Shown: positions 1 through 9,831, numbered from the stretch's first letter. The stretch: DNA of 64,000 nucleotides from Mucilaginibacter lacusdianchii (GCF_009770985.1 NZ_WSRW01000003.1:186001-250000), one strand, 5' to 3'. A program made the numbers and translations. The notes: generated from the sequence alone by a model not told the origin.

Positions 1-626
1 ATGGTAGTGTGTATGTCGCTATTGATGCATCGCCAAATCAACGGCCATCCTGGCTAAAAGATTATGAAGTGAGCGGTTTGGCTGTGAAAACGGATGCCCA
101 AAATGGCCAGTCCTTGCAGTTATACCGCAAGCTTTTTAAAAAAGATGAAACAGTTGTGCTGGGCGAAAATGCCGGATATTTACTATACACGATAGCGGTA
201 TTACCGAGTGTGAAACTTGAACCTGCTACCGATCTACGTAAAACCGTTACGTATAAAGCGGATAACGCCCTTACGCAAGGCGCTACAGTGCCTGATACCC
301 TGAGCGGTAAAAAAGTAATTCGATTCACCGGTTCAACAGCCGGAACAGCTACCTTTATCCTGACACCGGGCGTGGCTGACCTGTATGCCTTACGCATTAA
401 ATATTATAACCAAACGGATAAATCTTTTACCGGTAAAATGGAACTTCAGGCGGCAGATGGAACGGTGATGAAAACTGAAAACGTTACTTTTAAGCCGGTA
501 CAAAAAGGAAAGTCCGGCACGGTGACTACCACTACGGGTACCAGCATCAATGCTGGTAATTACAAATTGATTATATCTGCCGAGCAGGCTGCCGGGCTAT
601 GTATATCAAGCATAGAAATGCAGTAA
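1..626 (+). CDS. C-terminal fragment of a secreted, probably carbohydrate-active protein
   Basis: The reading frame is open from the first complete codon (position 3) to the stop at 626, so the gene begins upstream of the window; the GTG at 9 is almost certainly an internal valine. The visible part seems to hold two beta-rich modules. Residues about 1-65 contain a pattern (VYVAID, PSWLKDY, then LYRKLF and LGENAG) of a kind I associate with C-terminal ends of secreted glycosidases or lyases. The rest (to about residue 205) is Thr/Gly-rich and resembles a carbohydrate-binding beta-sandwich. No catalytic residues can be assigned. It lies 21 bp upstream of a GH78 rhamnosidase on the same strand, so it probably belongs to the same transcript. 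The family of the missing N-terminal catalytic part cannot be told from here. Confidence 0.6.
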   Translation, partial: GSVYVAIDASPNQRPSWLKDYEVSGLAVKTDAQNGQSLQLYRKLFKKDETVVLGENAGYLLYTIAVLPSVKLEPATDLRKTVTYKADNALTQGATVPDTLSGKKVIRFTGSTAGTATFILTPGVADLYALRIKYYNQTDKSFTGKMELQAADGTVMKTENVTFKPVQKGKSGTVTTTTGTSINAGNYKLIISAEQAAGLCISSIEMQ

Positions 627-647
627 GGCCATATTGATTTTAAGCAA

Positions 648-3410
648 ATGATAAAAAGACTTTATATCGCATTGTTATTGTTGCACTTTCATGCTTTTGC
701 ACAAGGCGTAAGAGTAAATGCGTTAAAATGCGAGTATAAAAGTAATCCGTTGGGTATCGAGTCGGTCGCGCCGCATTTAAGTTGGTTGTTACAAAGCACC
801 GGGCGCAACGTTCGGCAGACGGCTTACCGGGTATTGGTGGCCGATAACCCTGTCCTGCTGAACAAGAATGTAGGTAATTTGTGGGATTCCAAGAAGATCA
901 GTTCTGACGCCTCCATCCAAGTTGCTTACAATGGAAAGCCGCTCCAAAGCGCTGCCACCTATTACTGGAAAGTAATGGTATGGGATAATCAACACCATGT
1001 GAGTGCCTGGAGTTCTGCAGCGCACTGGCAGATGGGCTTGCTTACGCCGGCCGACTGGAAAAATGCCCGCTGGATAGCTTATGATAAACTGCCCGATACA
1101 TCCAGAATTGTACCCCTGTTGCACGGCCGCGGCCCTAAAAAGCTGGGGTTGGCTAATGATGTGTTGCCCATGCTGCGTAAAGGTTTTGTGGTAAATAAAC
1201 CGATTAAAAAGGCTACCATGTACATCTGTGGGTTAGGGCATTTTGAGCTGAGTGTAAACGGGCAAAAAGTAGGCGATCACTTTTTGGATCCGGGATGGAC
1301 AAACTACGACAAGCAGGCGCTTTATGTACCTTTTGATGTGACTCGGCAACTTAAGCAAGGTGAAAACGCAATTGGTGTCATGTTGGGCAACGGCTTCTAT
1401 TACATTCCGCGTGATAAGCGGTACCGCAAACTTACCGGGGCTTATGGTTATCCAAAAATGATTTGCCGTTTGGTAACGGAATATCAGGATGGCAGTGTAA
1501 GTAATGTAATAAGTGACGCTACCTGGAAAACAGCACCAAGTCCTGTTACCTTTACCAGTATTTATGGCGGCGAAGATTATAATGCTAATCTGGAACAAGC
1601 GGGCTGGAACAGAGCTGCTTTTAATGACCGGAACTGGAAAAACGCTTTGTTGGTTGACGGCTCGCCGCAATTGAGCGCGCAATTAGCCGAACCGTTGAAA
1701 GTGTTTGAAAACTTCAACCCTAAAAAGATTACATCGGTTGCACCTGACAAATGGTTGTACGATTTGGGGCAGAATGCATCGGGTATACCACAAATCACTG
1801 TTAAAGGGAAAAAAGGTGATACGGTAAGAATTTATCCGGCTGAATTAATTAATGCCGAAGGTGCCGCAAACCAAAAAGGATCCGGCGGACCGCATTACTA
1901 TACTTACATTTTGAAAGGAACAGGAGAGGAAACTTGGCAGCCACGCTTTACTTACTATGGTTTTCGTTATGTGCAGGTTGATGGCGCTGTGCCGCAAGGT
2001 AAAGGTAATGCACAAAACCTGCCGGTGATTGTAGATATTAAAGGTCTGCATACCCGTAATGCTGCACCGCAGGTGGGTAGCTTTTCTTGTTCAAACGATT
2101 TATTTAACCACATTTACACGTTAATAGACTGGGCGGTAAAAAGCAATATGGTAAGCGTGTTTACTGATTGCCCGCATCGCGAAAAACTGGGCTGGTTGGA
2201 AGAAGCACATCTGGTAGGCAGCTCTATCCACTACGGATATGATATCGCCAACCTAAGCCGCAAATGTATCAGCGATATGCAACTGGCTCAAACGCCCGAA
2301 GGACTGATCCCGGAGATTGCCCCTGAGTTTACCAAGTTTGGCGAACCCTTCCGCGATTCGCCAGAATGGGGAAGTAATGCAGTGATTTTTCCGTGGTATG
2401 TATACCAGTGGTATGGTGATAAGCAGTTACTGCAAGATAACTATCCTACCATGCAACGCTACTTGGACTACCTGGCCGGCAAAGCCGAAAATCACATTCT
2501 GACACAAGGCCTGGGCGATTGGTATGACATTGGCCCTAAAGCGCCTGGCTTATCGCAAAATACACCTAAAGGCATTACGGCTACGGCCATTTATCACTAC
2601 GACCTTACTATCGCCGCTAAAGTTGCCGCATTGTTAGGCAAACCCGAAGATGCCAACAGATACAACCAGTTAGCACAACAAGTAAAGCAGGCTTTTAATA
2701 GTGCATTCTTTAACGTTGATACCAAACAATATGGTACAGGTAGCCAAACAGCTAATGCGATGGCGGTGTACGCAGGTTTGGTAGAGCCGCAATACAAAGC
2801 TGCTGTAGTGAATAATCTGGTACAAGATATACGCAGCCGTGACAACAGCTTAACCGCTGGTGATATCGGGTTCCGTTATCTGCTTCGGGTGCTGGATGAT
2901 GAAGGGCGGTCGGATGTAATTTATGAAATGAATAACCGCTCGGATGTGCCGGGCTACGGTTACCAATTGGCCAAAGGTGCTACGGCGTTAACCGAATCCT
3001 GGCAGGCGCTGGGCGGCGTATCTAACAACCACTTTATGCTGGGGCATATTATGGAATGGTTCTACACGGCTTTAGCCGGTATTCGTCCTGCTGCAGATGC
3101 AGTAGCGTATAATCGCATTGAGATAAGGCCGGAGTTAGTCGGTGATATTACCCATGCACAGGCTACTACCTTGTCACCTTACGGAACTATCAGCAGCAAA
3201 TGGAATAAAATGGCTAATAGTTTTGAGTTGGATGTAAAGATACCGGTCAATACTGAAGCTACGCTTTACCTGCCTGTTAACCAAACTGCTAAGATTGTTG
3301 AAGCGGGGCAGTTAATCGGAACCAATAAACAAATTACCTACAAAGGTTACAAGAATGGAAAGGCAGTAGTGCAAGTTGGCTCAGGTCATTACCATTTTGT
3401 TGCTCAGTAA
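648..3410 (+). CDS. Secreted GH78 alpha-L-rhamnosidase
   Basis: The 920-residue product has a Sec signal peptide (about residues 1-19), a fibronectin-like N-terminal region (RVNALKCEYKSNPLGIE), beta-sandwich modules and an (alpha/alpha)6 catalytic domain, the usual order for bacterial GH78 enzymes that remove terminal alpha-L-rhamnose. The acidic catalytic segment is FTDCPHREKLGWLEEAH at about residues 504-520, and the second conserved segment is GATALTESW with its Glu near 782. In the first segment the position often occupied by Asp in the GD pair is Glu. It is followed after 26 bp by a beta-propeller glycosidase and then a GH2, suggesting stepwise exo-cleavage of a rhamnose-containing pectin side chain. 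Family assignment is firm; linkage specificity is unknown. Confidence 0.93.
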   Translation: MIKRLYIALLLLHFHAFAQGVRVNALKCEYKSNPLGIESVAPHLSWLLQSTGRNVRQTAYRVLVADNPVLLNKNVGNLWDSKKISSDASIQVAYNGKPLQSAATYYWKVMVWDNQHHVSAWSSAAHWQMGLLTPADWKNARWIAYDKLPDTSRIVPLLHGRGPKKLGLANDVLPMLRKGFVVNKPIKKATMYICGLGHFELSVNGQKVGDHFLDPGWTNYDKQALYVPFDVTRQLKQGENAIGVMLGNGFYYIPRDKRYRKLTGAYGYPKMICRLVTEYQDGSVSNVISDATWKTAPSPVTFTSIYGGEDYNANLEQAGWNRAAFNDRNWKNALLVDGSPQLSAQLAEPLKVFENFNPKKITSVAPDKWLYDLGQNASGIPQITVKGKKGDTVRIYPAELINAEGAANQKGSGGPHYYTYILKGTGEETWQPRFTYYGFRYVQVDGAVPQGKGNAQNLPVIVDIKGLHTRNAAPQVGSFSCSNDLFNHIYTLIDWAVKSNMVSVFTDCPHREKLGWLEEAHLVGSSIHYGYDIANLSRKCISDMQLAQTPEGLIPEIAPEFTKFGEPFRDSPEWGSNAVIFPWYVYQWYGDKQLLQDNYPTMQRYLDYLAGKAENHILTQGLGDWYDIGPKAPGLSQNTPKGITATAIYHYDLTIAAKVAALLGKPEDANRYNQLAQQVKQAFNSAFFNVDTKQYGTGSQTANAMAVYAGLVEPQYKAAVVNNLVQDIRSRDNSLTAGDIGFRYLLRVLDDEGRSDVIYEMNNRSDVPGYGYQLAKGATALTESWQALGGVSNNHFMLGHIMEWFYTALAGIRPAADAVAYNRIEIRPELVGDITHAQATTLSPYGTISSKWNKMANSFELDVKIPVNTEATLYLPVNQTAKIVEAGQLIGTNKQITYKGYKNGKAVVQVGSGHYHFVAQ

Positions 3411-3436
3411 ATGAATATATTACAGGAATTTAAAGC

Positions 3437-4564
3437 ATGAAAAAAACGAAGATATTAAGCTTATTGCTGTTGATGAATGTGCTGATTGTGGCTGCTGCAC
3501 AGGCACAAACCAACCGTACGCAGGTGCCCGATAAAGTAATGCAGGAGGTGTACGAAAAAGTCAAAACACCTCACAAGTACGGTTTGGTAATAGCACCCAC
3601 AGATAACAGCCAAAAGGCCGATTGCCCCAGCGTATTCCGCAAGGGCAACCAATGGTGCATGACGTACATTATTTTTAACGGTCGTGGTTATGAAACCTGG
3701 TTAGCCAACAGCAAAGATTTACTGCACTGGACAACTAAGGGCCGTATTCTGTCTTTTTCGGACACTACCGATTGGGACAGCGACCAAAAGGCCGGTTACA
3801 TCGCTTTGCAGGATACCAAATGGGGTGGAAGCTACCAGTTAAATCAATTTCAGAATAAATACTGGATGTCATACTTTGGCGGGCATGACAAGGGATATGA
3901 GAAAGGTTTGCTTTCTATCAGTATGGCGTATACTGACAAGGATCCGTCAACCGTGCATGAGTGGCAGCGTTTGGGCCACCCGGTATTAATGGCTACGGAT
4001 AACAATGTAAGCTGGTGGGATAATCACACGTTATATAAAGAAACCGTCATTAAAGACAATGCCCGTTTAACCGGCTACCCATTTGTAATGTATTACAATG
4101 CCAATGGCGATAGCCTGAACAAAAAGCGCGGAGCAGAGCGTATAGGTATGGCCGTATCTAACGATATGGTGAACTGGAAACGCTTCCAAAAAGATCCGGT
4201 GTTGAATCATAACGTGGGCATTACCGGCGACCCTTACCTGCAAAAAATGGGCGACTTATGGGTGATGTTTTACTTCGGCGCTTTCTGGAAAGAAAAAGGC
4301 GGTGCTTTTAACCGCTTTGCCTGCTCTTACGATTTGGTGAACTGGACGGAGTGGAAGGGCGATGATCTCATCCAATCATCCGAACCATATGACAATATGT
4401 TTGCCCATAAATCATTTGTGGTAAAGCACAAAGGTGTGGTATATCATTTTTATTGTGCCGTTAACAAGGCCGATCAGCGCGGTATTGCGGTGGCGACTTC
4501 AAAAGATATGGGTAAAAGTCAGCTCAACTTTGTAGAGCCACCACCATCTAAAAAGAAAAAGTAA
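3437..4564 (+). CDS. Secreted five-bladed beta-propeller glycosidase (GH43/GH32/GH117-like)
   Basis: This 375-residue protein has a signal peptide (MKKTKILSLLLLMN...AQAQ) followed by repeated short blades containing patterns such as SKDLLHW, SNDMVNW and SYDLVNW, which are typical of five-bladed propeller glycosidases. Aspartates near the starts of blades (DCPS, the TGDPYLQK segment) are in the places where such enzymes keep catalytic acids, but I cannot place it in a numbered family with certainty. The C-terminus is Pro/Lys-rich (PPPSKKKK). It sits between a GH78 (26 bp upstream) and a GH2 (3 bp downstream), so it is surely co-transcribed with them. A role in removing a single terminal sugar from a pectin side chain is inferred. 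Confidence 0.75.
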   Translation: MKKTKILSLLLLMNVLIVAAAQAQTNRTQVPDKVMQEVYEKVKTPHKYGLVIAPTDNSQKADCPSVFRKGNQWCMTYIIFNGRGYETWLANSKDLLHWTTKGRILSFSDTTDWDSDQKAGYIALQDTKWGGSYQLNQFQNKYWMSYFGGHDKGYEKGLLSISMAYTDKDPSTVHEWQRLGHPVLMATDNNVSWWDNHTLYKETVIKDNARLTGYPFVMYYNANGDSLNKKRGAERIGMAVSNDMVNWKRFQKDPVLNHNVGITGDPYLQKMGDLWVMFYFGAFWKEKGGAFNRFACSYDLVNWTEWKGDDLIQSSEPYDNMFAHKSFVVKHKGVVYHFYCAVNKADQRGIAVATSKDMGKSQLNFVEPPPSKKKK

Positions 4565-4567
4565 GCT

Positions 4568-6982
4568 ATGCGGATAAACATACACTTGAAATATTATGTG
4601 CTTATCGCCTGTTTGCTGGGTTTAACCTCGGTGCAAGCCCAACGCAAAACGGAAAATTTCAATAACGGCTGGCGTTTTAATTTGGGTGATGATAGTTTAG
4701 CCCGAAACATTAATTATAATGACAGTAAGTGGAGGCTGCTTAACCTACCGCAAGACTGGAGCATTGAAGGTGCATTCAATGAAAAAAATACTACTACTCA
4801 GGCTGAAGGCGGCTTGCCGGCCGGAATAGGCTGGTACCGTAAAAGTTTTACGATGCCGGTTTCTGCAAAAGATAAAAAGGTTTTTATTGACTTTGATGGT
4901 GTTTACCGCAACAGTGAAGTTTGGATAAACGGGCATTTGTTAGGTAAACGGCCCAACGGCTATATTTCATTCCGCTACGATTTGACACCGTATCTGAGGT
5001 TTGGTACCACAAAAAATGTAGTTGCTGTAAAAGCTGACAACTCAGCACAGCCCAACTCCCGCTGGTACACCGGCTCTGGCATCTACCGTAATGTGTGGTT
5101 GGTTACCACCAACAAAAGCTATTTTACCAATGGTGGTACCTTCATTTATACGCCGCACGTTAGCGCTGCTACGGCAACGGTCCGTGTGCAAACTGGCATC
5201 ATGCCAAGTGGTAAAGCGCTGAAATTAAAAACGCTGATTTACAATCACCAAAATAAGTTAGTCGCGTCGCAATTGTCGGCAATCAAAGCAGCAGATGATA
5301 CCGTTGTTAGCTTTACAGAGCAAACGTTGCAAATTAATCACCCGCAGCTATGGTCGGTAAATCGGCCTAACTTGTATAAAGCACAGCTGCAGTTAGTGTC
5401 TGATAACAATACCATACTCGACAGCTATTCAGTAAACATCGGTCTTCGTTTTTTTGATTTTGATGTAGATAAAGGCTTTTCGCTGAACGGTGAGCGCATG
5501 AAAATCAAAGGCGTATGTATGCACCATGATTTGGGCGCTTTGGGCGCGGTAGTAAACTTGCGGGCGATGGAGCGTCAGTTGGAGATTTTAAAAAATATGG
5601 GCTGTAATGCTATCCGCACATCCCACAACCCGCCCGCCCCAGAGTTTTTAGACTTGTGCGACCGCATGGGCTTCATTGTGATGGACGAAGCTTTTGACAT
5701 GTGGCGCAAAAAGAAAAGCAAGCAGGATTACTACCAATACTTTGATGCCTGGCACCGGGTAGATTTGGAAGATCAGGTAAAGCGCGACCGCAACCACCCA
5801 TCGGTAATGATGTGGAGTATCGGTAACGAAATTCGTGAGCAGTTTGACAGCACCGGCATTAGCATCGGCAGGGAGTTAGTTAAAATTGTTAAGAACCTCG
5901 ACCCAACCCGACCAGTTACCTCGGCGCTAAGTGAGTCTGATCCTAAAAAGAATTTTATATACCAGTCGGGCGCGTTGGATTTGGTGGGGTTGAACTATCA
6001 TCAGGAGGTTTATGCTGATTTTCCCAAAAACTATCCAGGCCAGAAGTTTATTGCAACGGAAACTATGTCAGCTTTGGAAACTCGAGGGTTTTATGATAAG
6101 CCTACCGATACCACCCGGTTATGGCCCCATAGTTCCAAAGAAAAATATACCAAAGGCAATCCCGAAATGGCTGTAACAGCTTACGATAACGTGGCTGCTT
6201 ACTGGGGATCAACACACGAAGAAACCTGGCGCATTATCAAAAAGCATGATTACCTGTCGGGCCTGTTTGTGTGGACCGGTTTTGACTACATTGGCGAGCC
6301 TACGCCATACCCGTGGCCGGCGCGCAGTTCCTATTTTGGTATCATTGATCTGGCCGGTTTTCCGAAAGATGTTTACTATATGTACCAAAGCGAGTGGACC
6401 AATAAACCAGTACTGCACCTTTTGCCGCATTGGAACTGGAATGCTGGCGATACAGTAGATGTGTGGGCGTATTATAATAACGCCGATGAAGTGGAGCTGT
6501 TTTTGAACGGCAAATCGTTGGGCATCCGTAAAAAACAAGCTGACGATTTGCATGTAAGCTGGAAAGTAAAGTACGAATCGGGTACCCTTAAAGCAATATC
6601 GCGCAAAAACGGAAAAGAGGTGTTGGTGCGCAATTTGCATACCGCTGGCAAACCGGCCCGTATACTGTTAACTGCAGATCGCAAAGCCATCCGGGCAGAT
6701 AATGAAGACCTCTCTTTTGTTAACGTTTCCATTGTAGATAAAGACGGTAACGTTGTGCCGGATGCAGACAACCTGGTGAATTTCATTGTGAAAGGCGGCA
6801 AGCTTGCAGGGGTAGATAATGGCTCACCTGTTAGTATGGAATCATTCAGGGCAAGTAATCGCAAAGCGTTTCACGGCTTATGTCTGGCTATATTACAGGC
6901 ATCTGCAAAAGCCAGTACAATTGAGTTAACCGCCACGGCTGCAGGTTTACCAGCAAGCAAAATAACCATTAAAGCACGATAA
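4568..6982 (+). CDS. Secreted GH2 glycosidase (beta-galactosidase-like)
   Basis: The 804-residue protein has a signal peptide (cleavage after SVQAQ, about residue 25), a sugar-binding jelly-roll (RKTENFNNGWRFNLGDD), an immunoglobulin-like domain and a TIM barrel. The acid/base Glu lies in SIGNEIREQ (near residue 420) and the likely nucleophile Glu in ATETMSALETRGFY (near 498). C-terminal Ig-like domains follow, the last from about residue 690. GH2 includes beta-galactosidases, beta-glucuronidases and several pectin-specific activities, so beta-galactosidase is only the default name. The gene starts 3 bp after the propeller gene and is the last before a strong terminator at 7012-7056, which closes this operon. 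Confidence 0.9.
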   Translation: MRINIHLKYYVLIACLLGLTSVQAQRKTENFNNGWRFNLGDDSLARNINYNDSKWRLLNLPQDWSIEGAFNEKNTTTQAEGGLPAGIGWYRKSFTMPVSAKDKKVFIDFDGVYRNSEVWINGHLLGKRPNGYISFRYDLTPYLRFGTTKNVVAVKADNSAQPNSRWYTGSGIYRNVWLVTTNKSYFTNGGTFIYTPHVSAATATVRVQTGIMPSGKALKLKTLIYNHQNKLVASQLSAIKAADDTVVSFTEQTLQINHPQLWSVNRPNLYKAQLQLVSDNNTILDSYSVNIGLRFFDFDVDKGFSLNGERMKIKGVCMHHDLGALGAVVNLRAMERQLEILKNMGCNAIRTSHNPPAPEFLDLCDRMGFIVMDEAFDMWRKKKSKQDYYQYFDAWHRVDLEDQVKRDRNHPSVMMWSIGNEIREQFDSTGISIGRELVKIVKNLDPTRPVTSALSESDPKKNFIYQSGALDLVGLNYHQEVYADFPKNYPGQKFIATETMSALETRGFYDKPTDTTRLWPHSSKEKYTKGNPEMAVTAYDNVAAYWGSTHEETWRIIKKHDYLSGLFVWTGFDYIGEPTPYPWPARSSYFGIIDLAGFPKDVYYMYQSEWTNKPVLHLLPHWNWNAGDTVDVWAYYNNADEVELFLNGKSLGIRKKQADDLHVSWKVKYESGTLKAISRKNGKEVLVRNLHTAGKPARILLTADRKAIRADNEDLSFVNVSIVDKDGNVVPDADNLVNFIVKGGKLAGVDNGSPVSMESFRASNRKAFHGLCLAILQASAKASTIELTATAAGLPASKITIKAR

Positions 6983-7011
6983 AAGAATATCTCTTTAGTA
7001 GTGCGTTTATT

Positions 7012-7056
7012 AAAGCAGCAATCAGAGCGCAACAGCGCTTTAATTGCTGCTTTTTT
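7012..7056 (+). terminator. Rho-independent terminator after the GH2 gene
   Basis: An 11-bp stem (AAAGCAGCAAT at 7012-7022 paired with ATTGCTGCTTT at 7043-7053) encloses a second small stem (AGCGC/GCGCT) and runs into a T tract ending at 7056. It lies 29 bp after the GH2 stop codon and separates the first enzyme operon from the symporter operon. Confidence 0.85.
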
Positions 7057-7088
7057 GTTTAAGTAGGGTATTGAACTACTTGATATGA

Positions 7089-7206
7089 TAACATCCTATA
7101 TTATCAGGCCAAAATATTATACTTCATCCGGTATGCAACCCAATACATTTGTTTTTAGTGTAGCATTTCGCCATCCGGTTATGGCCTGCCATGTAAACCA
7201 ATTATT
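7089..7206 (+). promoter_or_regulatory. Leader of the symporter operon with two motifs shared with the 10352 gene leader
   Basis: The 236-bp gap before the symporter holds TAACATCCTATA at 7089-7100 and AAACCAATTATT at 7195-7206, just before the start codon. Both 12-mers recur exactly, in the same order and orientation, upstream of the isomerase gene at 10352. A TACATTTG octamer at 7144-7151 fits the Bacteroidota -7 consensus TAnnTTTG, but I see no TTTG at the expected -33 distance. Shared regulation of the two transcripts is inferred. Confidence 0.4.
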
Positions 7207-7218
7207 TTATAAACGCCA

Positions 7219-8823
7219 ATGAGAAGTTTGCCAACGCTTGATTTGACTGTAATTGTGCTGTATTTGGGTGCCATGTTGTTGGTAGGCTGGTATTTTTCCC
7301 GAAAAAACAAAAATGCCGAACAGTTTACCAAAGCATCAGGAAAAATTCCGGGGTGGGCTATTGGTATTTCTATCTATGCCACTTTTCTAAGCAGTAATAC
7401 GTTTTTAGGTGTGCCAGGTAAAACCTTTGGCGGCAACTGGAGCGCCTTTGTATTCAGTATTTCAATGCCATTTGCGGCTTGGATCGCCTCTAAATACTTT
7501 GTCCCGTTTTACCGCAACACCGGCGAAATTTCAGCTTATACACATTTGGAACATCGCTTTGGTGCATGGGCTCGTACTTATGCGGTAGTTTGTTTTTTGC
7601 TGACGCAACTGGCGCGAATGGGGTCTATATTTTTTGGCGTAGCGCTTACGCTGCAGGCACTTACCGGCTACAGCATGAAAATGATTATTCTGTGCATGGG
7701 TATTTGTATTATCATTTACACCGTTCTGGGCGGAATAGAAGCCGTTATCTGGACGGAAGTAGGGCAGGGCATTGTAAAAACGTTTGGTGCATTCTTAATA
7801 CTTTATCTTATCATCATCAATATGCCGGGCGGTGTATCCAAAATCACTGCAATTGGTTTGCATGATCAAAAATTCGGGCTAGGCAGCTTTGCTATAAATT
7901 TTCAGGAACCCACGTTTTGGGTAGTGTTGTTGTATGGGTTTTTTATTAACCTCAATAATTTTGGCATGGATCAAAATTATGTGCAGCGCTATCACACGGC
8001 TTCATCATCAAAGCAGGCCGTTAAATCTATCTGGCTATGTGTGGTGCTGTACGTGCCGGTGTCGTTACTGTTTTGCATAATAGGTTCTGCTTTGTATGCC
8101 TTTTATCAGGTGCACCCCGAGCTAACCGAAGCCATCAGGCATCAGGCCGCCGCCGAGCATTTGCCTGCCAACGCCACCGCCAGCCAAATTGCAAACTTAG
8201 CAGCAAATCTCTCTCCAGCCGATTATGGCGATAAGATTATGCCCAACTTCATGATCACCAAAATTCCAGCCGGATTGGTAGGCTTAATCATATCCGCCAT
8301 CCTGTCGGCCGCTATGAGCACCATTAGTTCGGGCATGAATGCTTCGGCTACGGTGTTTTCGGTAGATATCTATAAACGATATTTCAAACCGGGTATTAAC
8401 GAAAAGCAAACCCTTTGGCTGTTGCATACCGCAACAGTGGTTGCCGGTGTGGCTGGTGTAGCTGCGGGCATAGCCATGATAGGGGTAAAGAGCGTGTTAG
8501 ATGTATGGTGGCAGCTGTCGGGCATTTTTGCCGGTGGTATGCTGGGTTTGTTTTTACTGGGCATGATTAGTCGGCAAACCCGTAATCACGAAGCGTTGGT
8601 TGCCACCATTGTTGGTATACTGGTTATTTTATGGATGACCCTATCAGTATTACTTCCCGAACAGTATGCCACGTTCCGCAACCAGTTGCACCAAAATATG
8701 ATTATTGTGGTGGGCACCCTTACCATATTTCTGGTAGGCGTTATCTTGACCAAATTAAGGCAGAAGCAGAACCCCATTGCAACAGTGAATCATCAAAACC
8801 CCGTTGAAAAGCACATTTACTAA
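7219..8823 (+). CDS. Sodium:solute symporter (SSS family), first of three
   Basis: The 534-residue protein is hydrophobic with about 13-14 predicted membrane helices. SSS-family hallmarks are GISIYATFLSSNTFLG after the first helix, LGGIEAVIWTEVGQG in the middle, and the Na+-site helix LSAAMSTISSGMNASA followed by DIYKRYF. The protein would import a mono- or oligosaccharide or sugar acid from the periplasm with Na+. It is the first gene after the 7012 terminator and is followed after 26 bp by a DHDPS/NAL-family lyase, suggesting that the imported compound is the lyase substrate or a precursor. A keto-deoxy sugar acid such as Kdo is one possibility (inference). Confidence 0.9.
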   Translation: MRSLPTLDLTVIVLYLGAMLLVGWYFSRKNKNAEQFTKASGKIPGWAIGISIYATFLSSNTFLGVPGKTFGGNWSAFVFSISMPFAAWIASKYFVPFYRNTGEISAYTHLEHRFGAWARTYAVVCFLLTQLARMGSIFFGVALTLQALTGYSMKMIILCMGICIIIYTVLGGIEAVIWTEVGQGIVKTFGAFLILYLIIINMPGGVSKITAIGLHDQKFGLGSFAINFQEPTFWVVLLYGFFINLNNFGMDQNYVQRYHTASSSKQAVKSIWLCVVLYVPVSLLFCIIGSALYAFYQVHPELTEAIRHQAAAEHLPANATASQIANLAANLSPADYGDKIMPNFMITKIPAGLVGLIISAILSAAMSTISSGMNASATVFSVDIYKRYFKPGINEKQTLWLLHTATVVAGVAGVAAGIAMIGVKSVLDVWWQLSGIFAGGMLGLFLLGMISRQTRNHEALVATIVGILVILWMTLSVLLPEQYATFRNQLHQNMIIVVGTLTIFLVGVILTKLRQKQNPIATVNHQNPVEKHIY

Positions 8824-8849
8824 CGTTATAAAATACATACACAAATAAC

Positions 8850-9797
8850 ATGAATAGCATCAGCAATAATCAGCAGAAAAAAGGCTTTATTCCGGTAATG
8901 CTAACCCCCTTTACCGATGGTGGTAAGATAGATTATGACCAATTAACTTTGCTGACAGAGTTTTACCTGAATGCTGGTGCAGCCGGATTGTTTGCCAACT
9001 GCCTATCCAGCGAAATGTTCGAACTAACTGCTGACGAGCGACTACAGATCATTAAACATGTTGTTAAAGTAACGGGCGGTAGCGTGCCCGTGGTAGCAAC
9101 AGGTACTTTTGGAGGACCCATTGGTTCTCAAGCTGATTTTGTAAATCAGGTACATGATACCGGCGTACAAGCTGTGATAGCCATTACCAGTCTGCTGGCA
9201 AACGCCGACGAATCGGATGATGTGTTCAATTCACGTGCTGATGAATTACTGGAACTTACACCCGATGTACCGCTAGGCTTCTACGAATGCCCTGTTCCGT
9301 ATAAAAGAATATTGTCTGCCGGGCAACTTCAGCATTTTGCGTCAACCGGCCGGGTAATTTACCACAAAGATACCAGCTTAGACATAAATCAGATTAAAGC
9401 CAAAATAGCCGTTGCGCAAGGTAGTAACCTGGGGCTGTATGATGCTTATATGGTACATGCTGTGGAATCGTTAAAGGCCGGATCGGCTGGTTTATCCTGC
9501 ATACAAGGCAATTATTTTCCAGAGCTGATTGTATGGTTGTGCGATAATTACAATAATCCTTCTATGCAAGAACAGGTAGATAAAGTGCAGCAATTTTTTA
9601 TAGATAATATGGATGTAATGCATGACGTATACCCAACTGTAGCTAAATACTACCTGCAGCAAAGGGGGGTAGAAATATCCACGTTTACCCGGCGCAAGGT
9701 GGGCAACTTTAGCAGTGCTATTCGTCAAAATATCAAGAGTTTGTATCAGAAATACAGTCAATTACAGAACGAATATGGTATTCAGCCGGTTGTTTAA
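8850..9797 (+). CDS. DHDPS/N-acetylneuraminate-lyase family aldolase, divergent type
   Basis: The 315-residue cytoplasmic TIM barrel belongs to the class I pyruvate-dependent aldolase/dehydratase family. The Schiff-base lysine is in VIYHKDTS (near residue 172) and the catalytic tyrosine in GFYECPVPY (near 145). The phosphate/carboxylate loop that is normally GTTGE reads CLSSEMF, marking a subgroup whose substrate differs from that of DapA. The second family member in the window (57511) keeps the canonical GTTGE. The gene lies between a symporter and a fucose-isomerase-like gene. A Kdo aldolase giving pyruvate and D-arabinose would fit that context, but a dehydratase acting on a sugar acid is also possible. 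No DapA role is likely here. Confidence 0.85.
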   Translation: MNSISNNQQKKGFIPVMLTPFTDGGKIDYDQLTLLTEFYLNAGAAGLFANCLSSEMFELTADERLQIIKHVVKVTGGSVPVVATGTFGGPIGSQADFVNQVHDTGVQAVIAITSLLANADESDDVFNSRADELLELTPDVPLGFYECPVPYKRILSAGQLQHFASTGRVIYHKDTSLDINQIKAKIAVAQGSNLGLYDAYMVHAVESLKAGSAGLSCIQGNYFPELIVWLCDNYNNPSMQEQVDKVQQFFIDNMDVMHDVYPTVAKYYLQQRGVEISTFTRRKVGNFSSAIRQNIKSLYQKYSQLQNEYGIQPVV

Positions 9798-9799
9798 TC

Positions 9800-9831
9800 A
9801 CTAGGCTGAATTCCTGAAAATTTCGCCTAGT
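9800..9831 (+). terminator. Hairpin after the 8850 lyase gene
   Basis: A 7-bp inverted repeat, ACTAGGC at 9800-9806 and GCCTAGT at 9825-9831, begins just after the stop codon, followed by a second short palindromic pair (GTATAC repeated about 11 bp apart). There is no clear T run, so termination strength is uncertain. Confidence 0.4.

Noticed and set aside
1233-1682. 149-codon minus-strand ORF
   Set aside because: It is antisense to the GH78 gene, with no recognisable domain and no start context.
7144-7151. TACATTTG as the definite promoter of the symporter operon
   Set aside because: No TTTG at about 19-21 bp upstream; only the -7 half fits, so it is mentioned but not called as a promoter.
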